From: Liolophura sinensis
Lineage: Eukaryota; Mollusca; Polyplacophora; Chitonida; Chitonidae
DNA: 41,789 nt
Assembly (NCBI RefSeq): GCF_032854445.1
Contig: NW_027018323.1
Span: forward strand, 1-41,789
Direction of reading: 5' to 3'
Part shown: piece by piece, positions 12,082-24,167 of the stretch
Layout of the letters: each line of letters begins with the position of its first letter
How positions within the stretch are numbered: position 1 is the first letter of the stretch
The notes under the pieces: model-generated
What the model saw: only the letters and a program-made list of their open reading frames with translations
Database searches by the model: none
Told to the model about the DNA's origin: nothing
Made by a program: the position numbers and the translations under genes

Positions 12082-12631
12082 CGCGACTGGTCATTACTAT
12101 ATTCAACTTTTGACTATAAGTTATGTGCCCTTCGGTAGCCCAGAAGACCTGAAATCTTTGGGCTAAGCCCATTTAACTCACCCAGCAATTGTCTTACTTC
12201 TAAGTCCAAGACAATCTCAATGTCTTTATCTACGTGTAGAAAAACCAGACCATTTGTACATAAAAAAACACAAGGTACTTGATACAGTCTGCTGTAAAAA
12301 GTACAACTAAACACTGACCCACATTTATAAGGTGCCAAAAGATGCGGAATTGGGCCAGGCATCGGCAGCTGTTAAAAAATTGCAAATATCCCTGGTTTCC
12401 ATGGAGCAAGAGCCGTTGCTGGGCACGTGATTATGACATCAATGATCATTCAATTGTCGCTACAGCCAAAAGTATTGGTCGGAGAGAAACGCGGTTTGCA
12501 CCATTCGATTTCTCGTCACAAAATACGTCGGATTAGCCTCTTACCAGCAGCACTGGAACAGTTTTTCCACTTTTGCATTTTTGCCTGGTCTTTTTCTTAA
12601 TTGAAATCGACTACACTGTACTGTGTACAAT
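12082..12631. repeat. Monomer class E, exemplar (copy 23)
   Basis: Class E resembles G on the right (CATTTAT, GGGCC, GAGCAAG, GAGAAAC) but has GACCTG on the left and usually GTCCAAG (12204-12210). Many copies keep CACAAGG after the adenine run and end in CTTAATTGAAATCGAC, as class A does. Members are copies 17, 23, 29 (with GTGCAAG), 33, 43, 47, 66 and 70. Copies 17, 23, 47 and 70 are followed by a D copy, and copy 29 by a copy with a D left half. Class E may be an old hybrid of G with another class; that is inference. Confidence 0.75.
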
Positions 12632-13882
12632 CGCGACTGGTCATTACTATATTCAACTTTTGACTATAAGTTATGTGCCCTTCGGTAGCCCAGAAGACCT
12701 GAAATCTTTGGGCTAAGCCCATTTAACTCACCCAGCAATTGCCTTACTTCTAAGTGCAAGACAATCTCAATGTCTTTATCTACGTGTAGAAAAACCAGAC
12801 CATTTGTACATGAAAAACACAAGGTACTTGATACAGTCTGCTGTAAAAAGTACAACTGAACACTGACCCACTTCAGTAAGGTGCCAAAAGATGCGGAATT
12901 GAGCCAGGCATCGGCAGCTGTTGAAAAATTGCAAATATCCCTGGTTTCCATGGAGTAAGAGCCGTTGCTGGGCACGTGATTATGACATAAATGATCATTC
13001 AATTGTCACTACAGGCAAAAATATTGGTCGGAGAGCAACGCGGTTTGCACCATTCGATTTCTCGTCACAAAATACGTCGGATTAGCCCCTTACCAACAGC
13101 ACTGGGACAGTTTTTCCACTTTTGCATTTTTGCCTGGTCTTTTTGTTAATTGAAATCGGCTACACTGTACTATGTACCATCGCGACTGGTCATTACTATA
13201 TTCAACTTTTGACTATAAGTTATGTGCCCTTCGGTAGCCCAGAAGACGTCAAATCTTTGGGCTAAGCCCATTTAACTCACCCAGCAATTGTCTTACTTCT
13301 AAGTGCAAGACAATCTCAATGTCTTTATCTACGTGTAGAAAAACCACACCATTTGTACATAAAAAAAACAAGGTACTTGATACAGTCTGCTGTAAAAAGT
13401 ACAACTAAACACTGACCCACATTTATAAGGTGCCAAAAGATGCGGAATTGGGCCAGGCATCGGCAGCTGTTAAAAAATTGCAAATATCCCTGGTTTCCAT
13501 GGAGCAAGAGCCGTTGCTGGGCACGTGATTATGACATCAATGATCATTGAATTGTCGCTACAGCCAAAAGTATTGGTCGGAGAGCAACGCGGTTTGCACC
13601 ATTCGATTTCTCGTCACAAAATACGTCGGATTAGCCTCTTACCAGCAGCACTGGAACAGTTTTTCCACTTTTGCATTTTTGCCTGGTCTTTTTGTTAATT
13701 GAAATCGGCTACACTGTACTGTGTACAATCGCGACTGGTCATTACTATATTCAACTTTTGACTATAAGTTATGTGCCCTTCGGTAGCCCAGAAGACCTGA
13801 AATCTTTGGGCTAAGCCCATTTAACTCACCCAGCAATTGCCTTACTTCTAAGTCGAAGAAAATCTCAATGTCTTTATCTACG

Positions 13883-13884
13883 TA
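13883..13884. other. 11-bp deletion in copy 26
   Basis: Other copies have GTAGAAAAACC between ACGT and AGACC; here ACGT joins AGACC directly. The partner copy 20, 3298 bp upstream, is intact. The deletion begins a patch of many small indels, so a consensus error is a realistic alternative to a true deletion. Confidence 0.75.
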
Positions 13885-15379
13885 GACCATTTGTACATGA
13901 AAAAACACAAGGTACTTGATACAGTCCTGCTGTAAAAAGTACAACTGAACACTGACCCACTTCAAGTAAGGTGCCAAAAGATGCGGAATTGAGCAGGCAT
14001 CGGCAGCTGTTTGAAAAATTGCAAATTTCCTGGTTTCCATGGAGTAAGAGCCGTTGCTACGCACCTGATTATGACATCAATGAATCATTGAATTGTCGCT
14101 ACAGCCAAAAATATTGGTCGGAGAGCAACGCGGTTTGCACCATTCGATTTCTCGTCCACAAAATTCGTCGGATTAGCCTCTTACCAACAGCACTGGGACA
14201 GTTTTTTCCACTTTTGCATTTTTGCCTGGTCTTTTTGTTAATTGAAATCGGCTACACTGTACTATGTACAATCGCGACTGGTCATTACTATATTCAACTT
14301 TGACTATAAGTTATGTGCCCTTCGGTAGCCCAGAAGACCTGAAATCTTTGGGCTAAGCCCATTTAACTCACCCAGCAATTGCCTTACTTCTTAAGTGCAA
14401 GACAATCTCAATGTCTTTATCTACGTGTAGAAAAACCACACCATTTGTACATTGAAAAACACAAGGTTACATGATACAGTCTGCTGTAAAAAGCACAACT
14501 GAACACTGACCCCACTTCAGTAAGGTGCCAAAAGATGTCGGGAATTGAGCCAGGCATCGGCAGCTGTTAAAAAATTGCAAATATCCCTGGTTTTCCATGG
14601 AGTAAGAGCCGTTGCTGGGCACGTGATTATGACATAAATGATTATTCAATTGTCACTACAGGCAAAAATATTGGTCGGAGAGCAACGCGGTTTGCACCAT
14701 TCGATTTCTCGTCACAAAATACGTCGGATTAGCCTCTTACCAACAGCACTGGGACAGTTTTTCCACTTTTGCATTTTGCCTGGTCTTTTTCTTAATTGAA
14801 ATCGGCCTACACTGTACTATGTACCATCGCGACTGGGTCATTACTATATTCAACTTTTGACTATAAGTTATGTGCCCTTCGGTAGCCCAGAAAACGTCAA
14901 ATCTTTGGGCTAAGCCCATTTAACTCACCAAGCAATTGTCTTACTTCTAAGTGCAAGACAATCTCAATGTCTTTATCTACGTGTAGAAAAACCACACCAT
15001 TTGTACATAAAAAAAACAAAAGGTACTTGATACAGTCTGCTGTAAAAAGTACAACTAAACACTAACCCACATTTATAAGGTGCCAAAAGATGCGGAATTG
15101 GGCCAGGCATCGGCAGCTGTTAAAAAATTGCAAATATCCCTGGTTTCCATGGAGCAAGAGCCGTTGCTGGGCACGTGATTATGACATCAATGATCATTGA
15201 ATTGTCACTACAGCCAAAAGTATTGGTCGGAGAGAAACGCGGTTTGCACCATTCGATTTCTCGTCACAAAATACGTCGGATTAGCCTCTTACCAGCAGCA
15301 CTGGAACAGTTTTTCCACTTTTGCATTTTTGCCTGGTCTTTTTGTTAATTGAAATCGGCTACACTGTACTCTGTACAAT

Positions 15380-15930
15380 CGCGACTGGTCATTACTATAT
15401 TCAACTTTTTGACTATAAGTTATGTGCCCTTCGGTAGCCCAGAAGACCTGAAATCTTTGGGCTAAGCCCATTTAACTCACCCAGCAATTGTCTTACTTCT
15501 AAGTGCAAGACAATCTCAATGTCTTTATCTACGTGTAGAAAAACCAGACCATTTGTACATAAAAAAACACAAGGTACTTGATACAGTCTGCTGTAAAAAG
15601 TACAACTAAACACTGACCCACATTTATAAGGTGCCAAAAGATGCGGAATTGGGCCAGGCATCGGCAGCTGTTAAAAAATTGCAAATATCCCTGGTTTCCA
15701 TGGAGCAAGAGCCGTTGCTGGGCACGTGATTATGACATCAATGATCATTCAATTGTCGCTACAGCCAAAAGTATTGGTCGGAGAGAAACGCGGTTTGCAC
15801 CATTCGATTTCTCGTCACAAAATACGTCGGATTAGCCTCTTACCAGCAGCACTGGAACAGTTTTTCCACTTTTGCATTTTTGCCTGGTCTTTTTCTTAAT
15901 TGAAATCGACTACACTGTACTGTGTACAAT
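15380..15930. repeat. Copy 29, class E, start of a truncated third HOR unit
   Basis: This copy sits where a third six-monomer unit would begin and resembles copies 17 and 23, with TAAAAAAACACAAGG and the A/E right end. It has GTGCAAG instead of GTCCAAG and an extra thymine near 15410. The next copy breaks the series and begins the repeated three-monomer string. Confidence 0.85.
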
Positions 15931-17579
15931 CGCGACTGGTCATTACTATATTCAACTTTTGACTATAAGTTATGTGCCCTTCGGTAGCCCAGAAGACCTG
16001 AAATCTTTGGGCTAAGCCCATTTAACTCACCCAGCAATTGCCTTACTTCTAAGTGCAAGACAATCTCAATGTCTTTATCTACGTGTAGAAAAACCACACC
16101 ATTTGTACATGAAAAACACAAGGTACTTGATACAGTCTGCTGTAAAAAGTACAACTGAACACTGACCCACTTCAGTAAGGTGCCAAAAGATGCGGAATTG
16201 AGCCAGGCATCGGCAGCTGTTGAAAAATTGCAAATATCCCTGGTTTCCATGGAGTAAGAGCCGTTGCTACGCACGTGATTATGACATAAATGATCATTCA
16301 ATTGTCGCTACAGCCAAAAATATTGGTCGGAGAGCAACGCGGAATGCACCATTCGATTTCTCGTCACAAAATACGTCGGATTAGCCTCTTACTAGTAGCA
16401 CTGGAACAGTTTTTCCACTTTTGCATTTTTGCCTGGTCTTTTTGTTAATTGAAACCGGCTACACTGTACTCTGTACAATCGCGACTGGTCATTACTATAT
16501 TCAACTTTTGACAATAAGTTATGTGCCCTTCGGTAGCCCAGAAGACCTGAAATCTTTGGGCCAAGCGCATTTAACTCACCCAGCAATTGTCTTACTTCTA
16601 AGTGCAAGACAATCTCAATGTCTTTATCTACGTGTAGAAAAACCACACCATTTGTACATAAAAAACACAAGGTACTTGATACAGTCTGCTGTAAAAAGTA
16701 CAACTGAACACTGACCCACATTTATAATGTGCCAAAAGATGCGGAATTGAGCCAGGCATCGACAGCTGTTGAAAAATTGCAAATATCCCTGGTTTCCATG
16801 GAGTAAGAGCCGTTGCTGGGCACGTGATTATGACATCAATGATCATTCAATTGTCACTACAGGCAAAAGTATTAGTCGGAGAGCAACGCGGTTTGCACCA
16901 TTCGATTTCTCGTCACAAAATACGTCGGATTAGCCTCTTACTAGTAGCACTGGAACAGTTTTTCCACTTTTGCATTTTTGCCTGGTCTTTTTGTTAATTG
17001 AAACCGGCTACTCTGTACTCTGTACAATCGCGACTGCTCATTACTACATTCAACTTTTGACTATAAGTTATGTGCCCTTCGGTAGCCCAGAAAACGTCAA
17101 ATCTTTGGGCTAAGCCCATTTAACTCACCAAGCAATTGTCTTACTTCTAAGTGCAAGACAATCTCAATGTCTTTATCTACGTGTAGAAAAACCACACCAT
17201 TTGTACATAAAAAAAAAAAAGGTACTTGATACAGTCTGCTGTAAAAAGTACAACTAAACACTGACCCACATTTATAAGGTGCCAAAAGATGCGGAATTGA
17301 GCCAGGCATCGGCAGCTGTTAAAAAATTGCAAATATCCCTGGTTTCCATGGAGCAAGAGCCGTTGCTGGGCACGTGATTATGACATCAATGATCATTGAA
17401 TTGTCGCTACAGCCAAAAGTATTGGTCGGAGAGAAACGCGGTTTGCACCATTCGATTTCTCGTCACAAAATACGTCGGATTAGCCTCTTACCAGCAGCAC
17501 TGGAACAGTTTTTTCCACTTTTGCATTTTTGCCTGGTCTTTTTCTTAATTGAAATCGGCTACACTGTACTCTGTACAAT
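15931..17579. repeat. Three-monomer string, second instance (copies 30-32)
   Basis: Starts are 15931, 16480 and 17029. It matches copies 14-16 mark for mark (CCAAGCGCATT, TATTAGTCGG, CTACTCTGTACTCTG, GACTGCTCATTACTACATT, and a 12-base adenine run at 17209-17220). Differences include GACAATAAG and ATTTATAATGTGCC in copy 31 and CACCAAGC in copy 32. Copy 32 ends with GTTTTTTCC and CTTAATTGAAATCGG, which copy 33 repeats, so the two neighbours share a right end. Confidence 0.92.
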
Positions 17580-18678
17580 CGCGACTGGTCATTACTATAT
17601 TCAACTTTTGACTATAAGTTATGTGCCCTTCGGTAGCCCAGAAGACCTGAAATCTTTGGGCTAAGCCCATTTAACTCACCCAGCAATTGTCTTACTTCTA
17701 AGTCCAAGACAATCTCAATGTCTTTATCTACGTGTAGAAAAACCAGACCATTTGTACATAAAAAAAACAAGGTACTTGATACAGTCTGCTGTAAAAAGTA
17801 CAACTAAACACTGACCCACATTTATAAGGTGCCAAAAGATGCGGAATTGGGCCAGGCATCGGCAGCTGTTAAAAAATTGCAAATATCCCTGGTTTCCATG
17901 GAGCAAGAGCCGTTGCTGGGCACGTGATTATGACATCAATGATCATTGAATTGTCGCTACAGCCAAAAGTATTGGTCGGAGAGAAACGCGGTTTGCACCA
18001 TTCGATTTCTCGTCACAAAATACGTCGGATTAGCCTCTTACCAGCAGCACTGGAACAGTTTTTTCCACTTTTGCATTTTTGCCTGGTCTTTTTCTTAATT
18101 GAAATCGGCTACACTGTACTATGTACCATCGCGACTGGTCATTACTATATTCAACTTTTGACTATAAGTTATGTGCCCTTCGGTAGCCCAGAAGATGTCA
18201 AATCTTTGGGCTAAGCCCATTTAACTCACCCAGCAATTGTCTTACTTCTAAGTGCAAGACAATCTCAATGTCTTTATCTACGTGTAGAAAAACCACACCA
18301 TTTGTACATAAAAAAAACAAGGTACTTGATACAGTCTGCTGTAAAAAGTACAACTAAACACTGACCCACATTTATAAGGTGCCAAAAGATGCGGAATTGG
18401 GCCAGGCATCGGCAGCTGTTAAAAAATTGCAAATATCCCTGGTTTCCATGGAGCAAGAGCCGTTGCTGGGCACGTGATTATGACATCAATGATCATTGAA
18501 TTGTCGCTACAGCCAAAAATATTGGTCGGAGAGCAACGCGGTTTGCACCATTCGATTTCTCGTCACAAAATACGTCGGATTAGCCTCTTACCAGCAGCAC
18601 TGGAACAGTTTTTCCACTTTTGCATTTTTGCCTGGTCTTTTTGTTAATTGAAATCGGCTACACTGTACTCTGTACAAT
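17580..18678. repeat. Satellite copies 33-34 (E, G)
   Basis: Copy 33 (17580) has GTCCAAG and CAGACC and shares a six-thymine GTTTTTTCC with copy 32 but ends in ACTATGTACCATC, the usual D end. Copy 34 (18130) is class G with GATGTC at the diagnostic site, one substitution away from GACGTC, and its right end reads ACAATGG, as in copies 6 and 12. Confidence 0.88.
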
Positions 18679-21423
18679 GGCGACTGGTCATTACTATATT
18701 CAACTTTTGACTATAAGTTATGTGCCCTTCGGTAGCCCAGAAGACCTGAAATCTTTGGGCTAAGCCCATTTAACTCACCCAGCAATTGCCTTACTTCTAA
18801 GTCGAAGACAATCTCAATGTCTTTATCTACGTGTAGAAAAACCAGACCATTTGTACATGAAAAACACAAGGTACTTGATACAGTCTGCTGTAAAAAGTAC
18901 AACTGAACACTGACCCACTTCAGTAAGGTGCCAAAAGATGCGGAATTGAGCCAGGCATCGGCAGCTGTTGAAAAATTGCAAATTTCCCTGGTTTCCATGG
19001 AGTAAGAGCCGTTGCTACGCACCTGATTATGACATCAATGATCATTGAATTGTCGCTACAGCCAAAAGTATTGGTCGGAGAGCAACGCGGTTTGCACCAT
19101 TCGATTTCTCGTCACAAAATACGTCGGATTAGCCTCTTACTAGTAGCACTGGAACAGTTTTTCCAATTTTGCACTTTTGCCTGGTCTTTTTGTTAATTGA
19201 AATCGACTACACTGTACTCTGTACAATCGCGACTGGTCATTACTATATTCAACTTTTGACTATAAGTTATGTGCCCTTCGGTAGCCCAGAAGACCTGAAA
19301 TCTTTGGGCTAAGCCCATTTAACTCACCCAGCAATTGCCTTACTTCTAAGTGCAAGACAATCTCAATGTCTTTATCTACGTGTAGAAAAACCACACCATT
19401 TGTACATGAAAAACACAAGGTACTTGATACAGTCTGCTGTAAAAAGTACAACTGAACACTGACCCACTTCAGTAAGGTGCCAAAAGATGCGGAATTGAGC
19501 CAGGCATCGGCAGCTGTTGAAAAATTGCAAATATCCCTGGTTTCCATGGAGTAAGAGCCGTTGCTGGGCACGTGATTATGACATAAATGATCATTCAATT
19601 GTCACTACAGGCAAAAATATTGGTCGGAGAGCAACGCGGTTTGCACCATTCGATTTCTCGTCACAAAATACGTCGGATTAGCCTCTTACCAACAGCACTG
19701 GGACAGTTTTTCCACTTTTGCATTTTTGCCTGGTCTTTTTGTTAATTGAAATCGGCTACACTGTACTATGTACCATCGCGACTGGTCATTACTATATTCA
19801 ACTATTGACTATAAGTTATGTGCCCTTCGGTAGCCCAGAAGACGTCAAATCTTTGGGCTCAGCCCATTTAACTCACCCAGCAATTGTCTTACTTCTAAGT
19901 GCAAGACAATCTCAATGTCTTTATCTACGTGTAGAAAAACCACACCATTTGTACATAAAAAAAACAAGGTACTTGATACAGTCTGCTGTAAAAAGTACAA
20001 CTAAACACTGACCCACATTTATAAGGTGCCAAAAGATGCGGAATTGGGCCAGGCATCGGCAGCTGTTAAAAAATTGCAAATATCCCTGGTTTCCATGGAG
20101 CAAGAGCCGTTGCTGGGCACGTGATTATGACATCAATGATCATTGAATTGTCGCTACAGCCAAAAGTATTGGTCGGAGAGAAACGCGGTTTGCACCATTC
20201 GATTTCTCGTCACAAAATACGTCGGATTAGCCTCTTACCAGCAGCACTGGAACAGTTTTTCCACTTTTGCATTTTTGCCTGGTCTTTTTGTTAATTGAAA
20301 CCGGCTACACTGTACTGTGTACAATCGCGACTGGTCATTACTATATTCAACTTTTGACTATAAGTTATGTGCCCTTCGGTAGCCCAGAAGACCTGAAATC
20401 TTTGGGCTAAGCCCATTTAACTCACCCAGCAATTGCCTTACTTCTAAGTCGAAGACAATCTCAATGTCTTTATCTACGTGTAGAAAAACCACACCATTTG
20501 TACATGAAAAACACAAGGTACTTGATACAGTCTGCTGTAAAAAGTACAACTGAACACTGACCCACTTCAGTAAGGTGCCAAAAGATGCGGAATTGAGCCA
20601 GGCATCGGCAGCTGTTGAAAAATTGCAAATATCCCTGGTTTCCATGGAGTAAGAGCCGTTGCTGGGCACGTGATTATGACATAAATGATCATTCAATTGT
20701 CACTACAGGCAAAAATATTGGTCGGAGAGCAACGCGGTTTGCACCATTCGATTTCTTGTCACAAAATACGTCGGATTAGCCTCTTACCAACAGCACTGGG
20801 ACAGTTTTTCCACTTTTGCATTTTTGCCTGGTCTTTTTGTTAATTGAAATCGGCTACACTGTACTATGTACCATCGCGACTGGTCATTACTATATTCAAC
20901 TATTGACTATAAGTTATGTGCCCTTCGGTAGCCCAGAAGACGTCAAATCTTTGGGCTCAGCCCATTTAACTCACCCAGCAATTGTCTTACTTCTAAGTGC
21001 AAGACAATCTCAATGTCTTTATCTACGTGTAGAAAAACCACACCATTTGTACATAAAAAAAACAAGGTACTTGATACAGTCTGCTGTAAAAAGTACAACT
21101 AAACACTGACCCACATTTATAAGGTGCCAAAAGATGCGGAATTGGGCCAGGCATCGGCAGCTGTTAAAAAATTGCAAATATCCCTGGTTTCCATGGAGCA
21201 AGAGCCGTTGCTGGGCACGTGATTATGACATCAATGATCATTGAATTGTCGCTACAGCCAAAAGTATTGGTCGGAGAGCAACGCGGTTTGCACCATTCGA
21301 TTTCTCGTCACAAAATACGTCGGATTAGCCTCTTACTAGTAGCACTGGAACAGTTTTTCCAATTTTGCACTTTTGCCTGGTCTTTTTGTTAATTGAAACT
21401 GGCTACACTGTACTCTGTACAAT
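18679..21423. repeat. Satellite copies 35-39 (B, D, G, B/D, G/B), with two hybrids
   Basis: Starts are 18679 (B with CACCTG and CCAATTTT), 19228 (D), 19777 (G), 20326 and 20875. Copies 35-37 match copies 54-56 and 59-61 in order and marks, including CAACTATTGAC and GGGCTCAGCCC in the G copy. Copy 38 begins as B (GTCGAAG) and switches to D by CACACC near 20490. Copy 39 begins as G with CAACTATTGAC and GAGCAAG and switches to B between about 21213 and 21269, ending with ACTAGTAGC and CCAATTTT. Confidence 0.9.
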
Positions 21424-21972
21424 CGCGACTGGTCATTACTATATTCAACTTTTGACTATAAGTTATGTGCCCTTCGGTAGCCCAGAAGACCTGAAATCTT
21501 TGGGCCAAGCCCATTTAACTCACCCAGCAATTGTCTTACTTCTAAGTGCAAGACAATCTCAATGTCTTTATCTACGTGTAGAAAAACCAGACCATTTGTA
21601 CATGAAAAACACAAGGTACTTGATACAGTCTGCTGTAAAAAGTACAACTGAACACTGACCCACTTCAGTAAGGTGCCAAAAGATGCGGAATTGGGCCAGG
21701 CATCGGCAGCTGTTGAAAAATTGCAAATTTCCCTGGTTTCCATGGAGTAAGAGCCGTTGCTGGGCACGTGATTGTGACATCAATGATCATTGAATTGTCG
21801 CTACAGCCAAAAGTATTGGTCGGAGAGCAACGCGGTTTGCACCATTCGATTTCTCGTCACAAAATACGTCGGATTAGCCTCTTACCAGCAGCACTGGAAC
21901 AGTTTTTCCACTTTTGCATTTTTGCCTGGTCTTTTTCTTAATTGAAATCGACTACACTGTACTGTGTACAAT
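21424..21972. repeat. Monomer class A, exemplar (copy 40)
   Basis: Class A is recognised by GGGCCAAG instead of GGGCTAAG (near 21502), TCTTAC with GTGCAAG, AAATTTCC, the guanine in GATTGTGACATC (near 21770), ACCAGCAGC, and the end CTTAATTGAAATCGAC. Good members are copies 1, 3, 40, 49, 63, 72 and 76. Wherever class A has a complete right end within the window it is followed by a D-type copy (1-2, 3-4, 40-41, 49-50, 63-64, 72-73). Confidence 0.85.
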
Positions 21973-23618
21973 CGCGACTGGTCATTACTATATTCAACTT
22001 TTGACTATAAGTTATGTGCCCTTCGGTAGCCCAGAAGACCTGAAATCTTTGGGCTAAGCCCATTTAACTCACCCAGCAATTGCCTTACTTCTAAGTGCAA
22101 GACAATCTCAATGTCTTTATCTACGTGTAGAAAAACCACACCATTTGTACATGAAAAACACAAGGTACATGATACAGTCTGCTGTAAAAAGTACAACTGA
22201 ACACTGACCCACTTCAGTAAGGTGCCAACAGATGCGGAATTGAGCCAGGCATCGGCAGCTGTTGAAAAATTGCAAATATCCCTGGTTTCCATGGAGTAAG
22301 AGCCGTTGCTGGGCACGTGATTATGACATAAATGATCATTCAATTGTCACTACAGGCAAAAATATTGGTCGGAGAGCAACGCGGTTTGCACCATTCGATT
22401 TCTTGTCACAAAATACGTCGGATTAGCCTCTTACCAACAGCACTGGGACAGTTTTTCCACTTTTGCATTTTTGCCTGGTCTTTTTGTTAATTGAAATCGG
22501 CTACACTGTACTATGTACCATCGCGACTGGTCATTACTATATTCAACTTTTGACTATAAGTTATGTGCCCTTCGGTAGCCCAGAAGACGTCAAATCTTTG
22601 GGCTCAGCCCATTTAACTCACCCAGCAATTGTCTTACTTCTAAGTGCAAGACAATCTCAATGTCTTTATCTACGTGTAGAAAAACCACACCATTTGTACA
22701 TAAAAAAACAAGGTACTTGATACAGTCTGCTGTAAAAAGTACAACTAAACACTGACCCACATTTATAAGGTGCCAAAAGATGCGGAATTGGGCCAGGCAT
22801 CGGCAGCTGTTAAAAAATTGCAAATATCCCTGGTTTCCATGGAGCAAGAGCCGTTGCTGGGCACGTGATTATGACATCAATGATCATTCAATTGTCGCTA
22901 CAGCCAAAAGTATTGGTCGGAGAGAAACGCGGTTTGCACCATTCGATTTCTCGTCACAAAATACGTCGGATTAGCCTCTTACCAGCAGCACTGGAACAGT
23001 TTTTCCACTTTTGCATTTTTGCCTGGTCTTTTTGTTAATTGAAATCGGCTACACTGTACTCTGTACAATCGCGACTGGTCATTACTATATTCAACTTTTG
23101 ACTATAAGTTATGTGCCCTTCGGTAGCCCAGAAGACCTGAAATCTTTGGGCTAAGCCCATTTAACTCACCAAGCAATTGTCTTACTTCTAAGTCCAAGAC
23201 AATCTCAATGTCTTTATCTACGTGTAGAAAAACCACACCATTTGTACATAAAAAAAACAAGGTACTTGATACAGTCTGCTGTAAAAAGTACAACTAAACA
23301 CTGACCCACATTTATAAGGTGCCAAAAGATGCGGAATTGGGCCAGGCATCGGCAGCTGTTAAAAAATTGCAAATATCCCTGGTTTCCATGGAGCAAGAGC
23401 CGTTGCTGGGCACGTGATTATGACATCAATGATCATTGAATTGTCGCTACAGCCAAAAGTATTGGTCGGAGAGAAACGCGGTTTGCACCATTCGATTTCT
23501 CGTCACAAAATACGTCGGATTAGCCTCTTACCAGCAGCACTGGAACAGTTTTTCCACTTTTGCATTTTTGCCTGGTCTTTTTGTTAATTGAAACCGGCTA
23601 CACTGTACTGTGTACAAT
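21424..23618. repeat. HOR segment A-D-G-E (copies 40-43), first instance
   Basis: Starts are 21424 (A), 21973 (D with GGTACATG and CCAACAG), 22522 (G with GGGCTCAGCCC) and 23070 (E with CACACC). The same four classes in the same order with the same subtypes occur at 34057-36255. Confidence 0.92.
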
Positions 23619-24167
23619 CGCGACTGGTCATTACTATATTCAACTTTTGACTATAAGTTATGTGCCCTTCGGTAGCCCAGAAGACCTGAAATCTTTGGGC
23701 TAAGCCCATTTAACTCACCCAGCAATTGCCTTACTTCTAAGTCGAAGACAATCTTAATGTCTTTATCTACGTGTAGAAAAACCAGACCATTTGTACATGA
23801 AAAACACAAGGTACTTGATACAGTCTGCTGTAAAAAGTACAACTGAACACTGACCCACTTCAGTAAGGTGCCAAAAGATGCGGAATTGAGCCAGGCATCG
23901 GCAGCTGTTGAAAAATTGCAAATTTCCCTGGTTTCCATGGAGTAAGAGCCGTTGCTACGCACGTGATTATGACATCAATGATCATTGAATTGTCGCTACA
24001 GCCAAAAATATTGGTCGGAGAGCAACGCGGTTTGCACCATTCGATTTCTCGTCACAAAATACGTCGGATTAGCCTCTTACTAGTAGCACTGGAACAGTTT
24101 TTCCAATTTTGCACTTTTGCCTGGTCTTTTTGTTAATTGAAACCGGCTACACTGTACTCTGTACAAT
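23619..24167. repeat. Monomer class B, exemplar (copy 44)
   Basis: Class B carries GCCTTAC, GTCGAAG (23741), CAGACC, AAATTTCC, GCTACGCAC instead of GCTGGGCAC (near 23955), and usually ACTAGTAGC (24079) followed by CCAATTTTGCAC. The right end is usually GAAACCGGCTACACTGTACT. Members include copies 5, 12, 20, 26, 35, 44, 52, 54, 57, 58, 59, 62 and 75. Copies 20, 26, 35, 54 and 59 form a subtype with CACCTG in place of CACGTG. Copy 44 also has AATCTTAATG, a private mark shared only with copy 67. Confidence 0.85.

Larger units (their letters stand above)
12082..15379. repeat. Six-monomer HOR unit, second copy (copies 23-28: E-D-G-B-D-G)
   Basis: Starts are 12082 (E), 12632 (D), 13181 (G), 13730 (B), 14273 (D) and 14828 (G). 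It is 3298 bp like the previous unit and carries all the same rare marks. Copy 24 differs from its partner copy 18 by two substitutions that I can see (CAGACC for CACACC, and CCCCTT for CCTCTT), far fewer than the 20 or more between neighbouring classes. Copies 26 and 27 (543 and 555 bp) are an exception: an 11-bp loss at 13883/13884 and a burst of one-base insertions run to about 14890. Confidence 0.94.
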
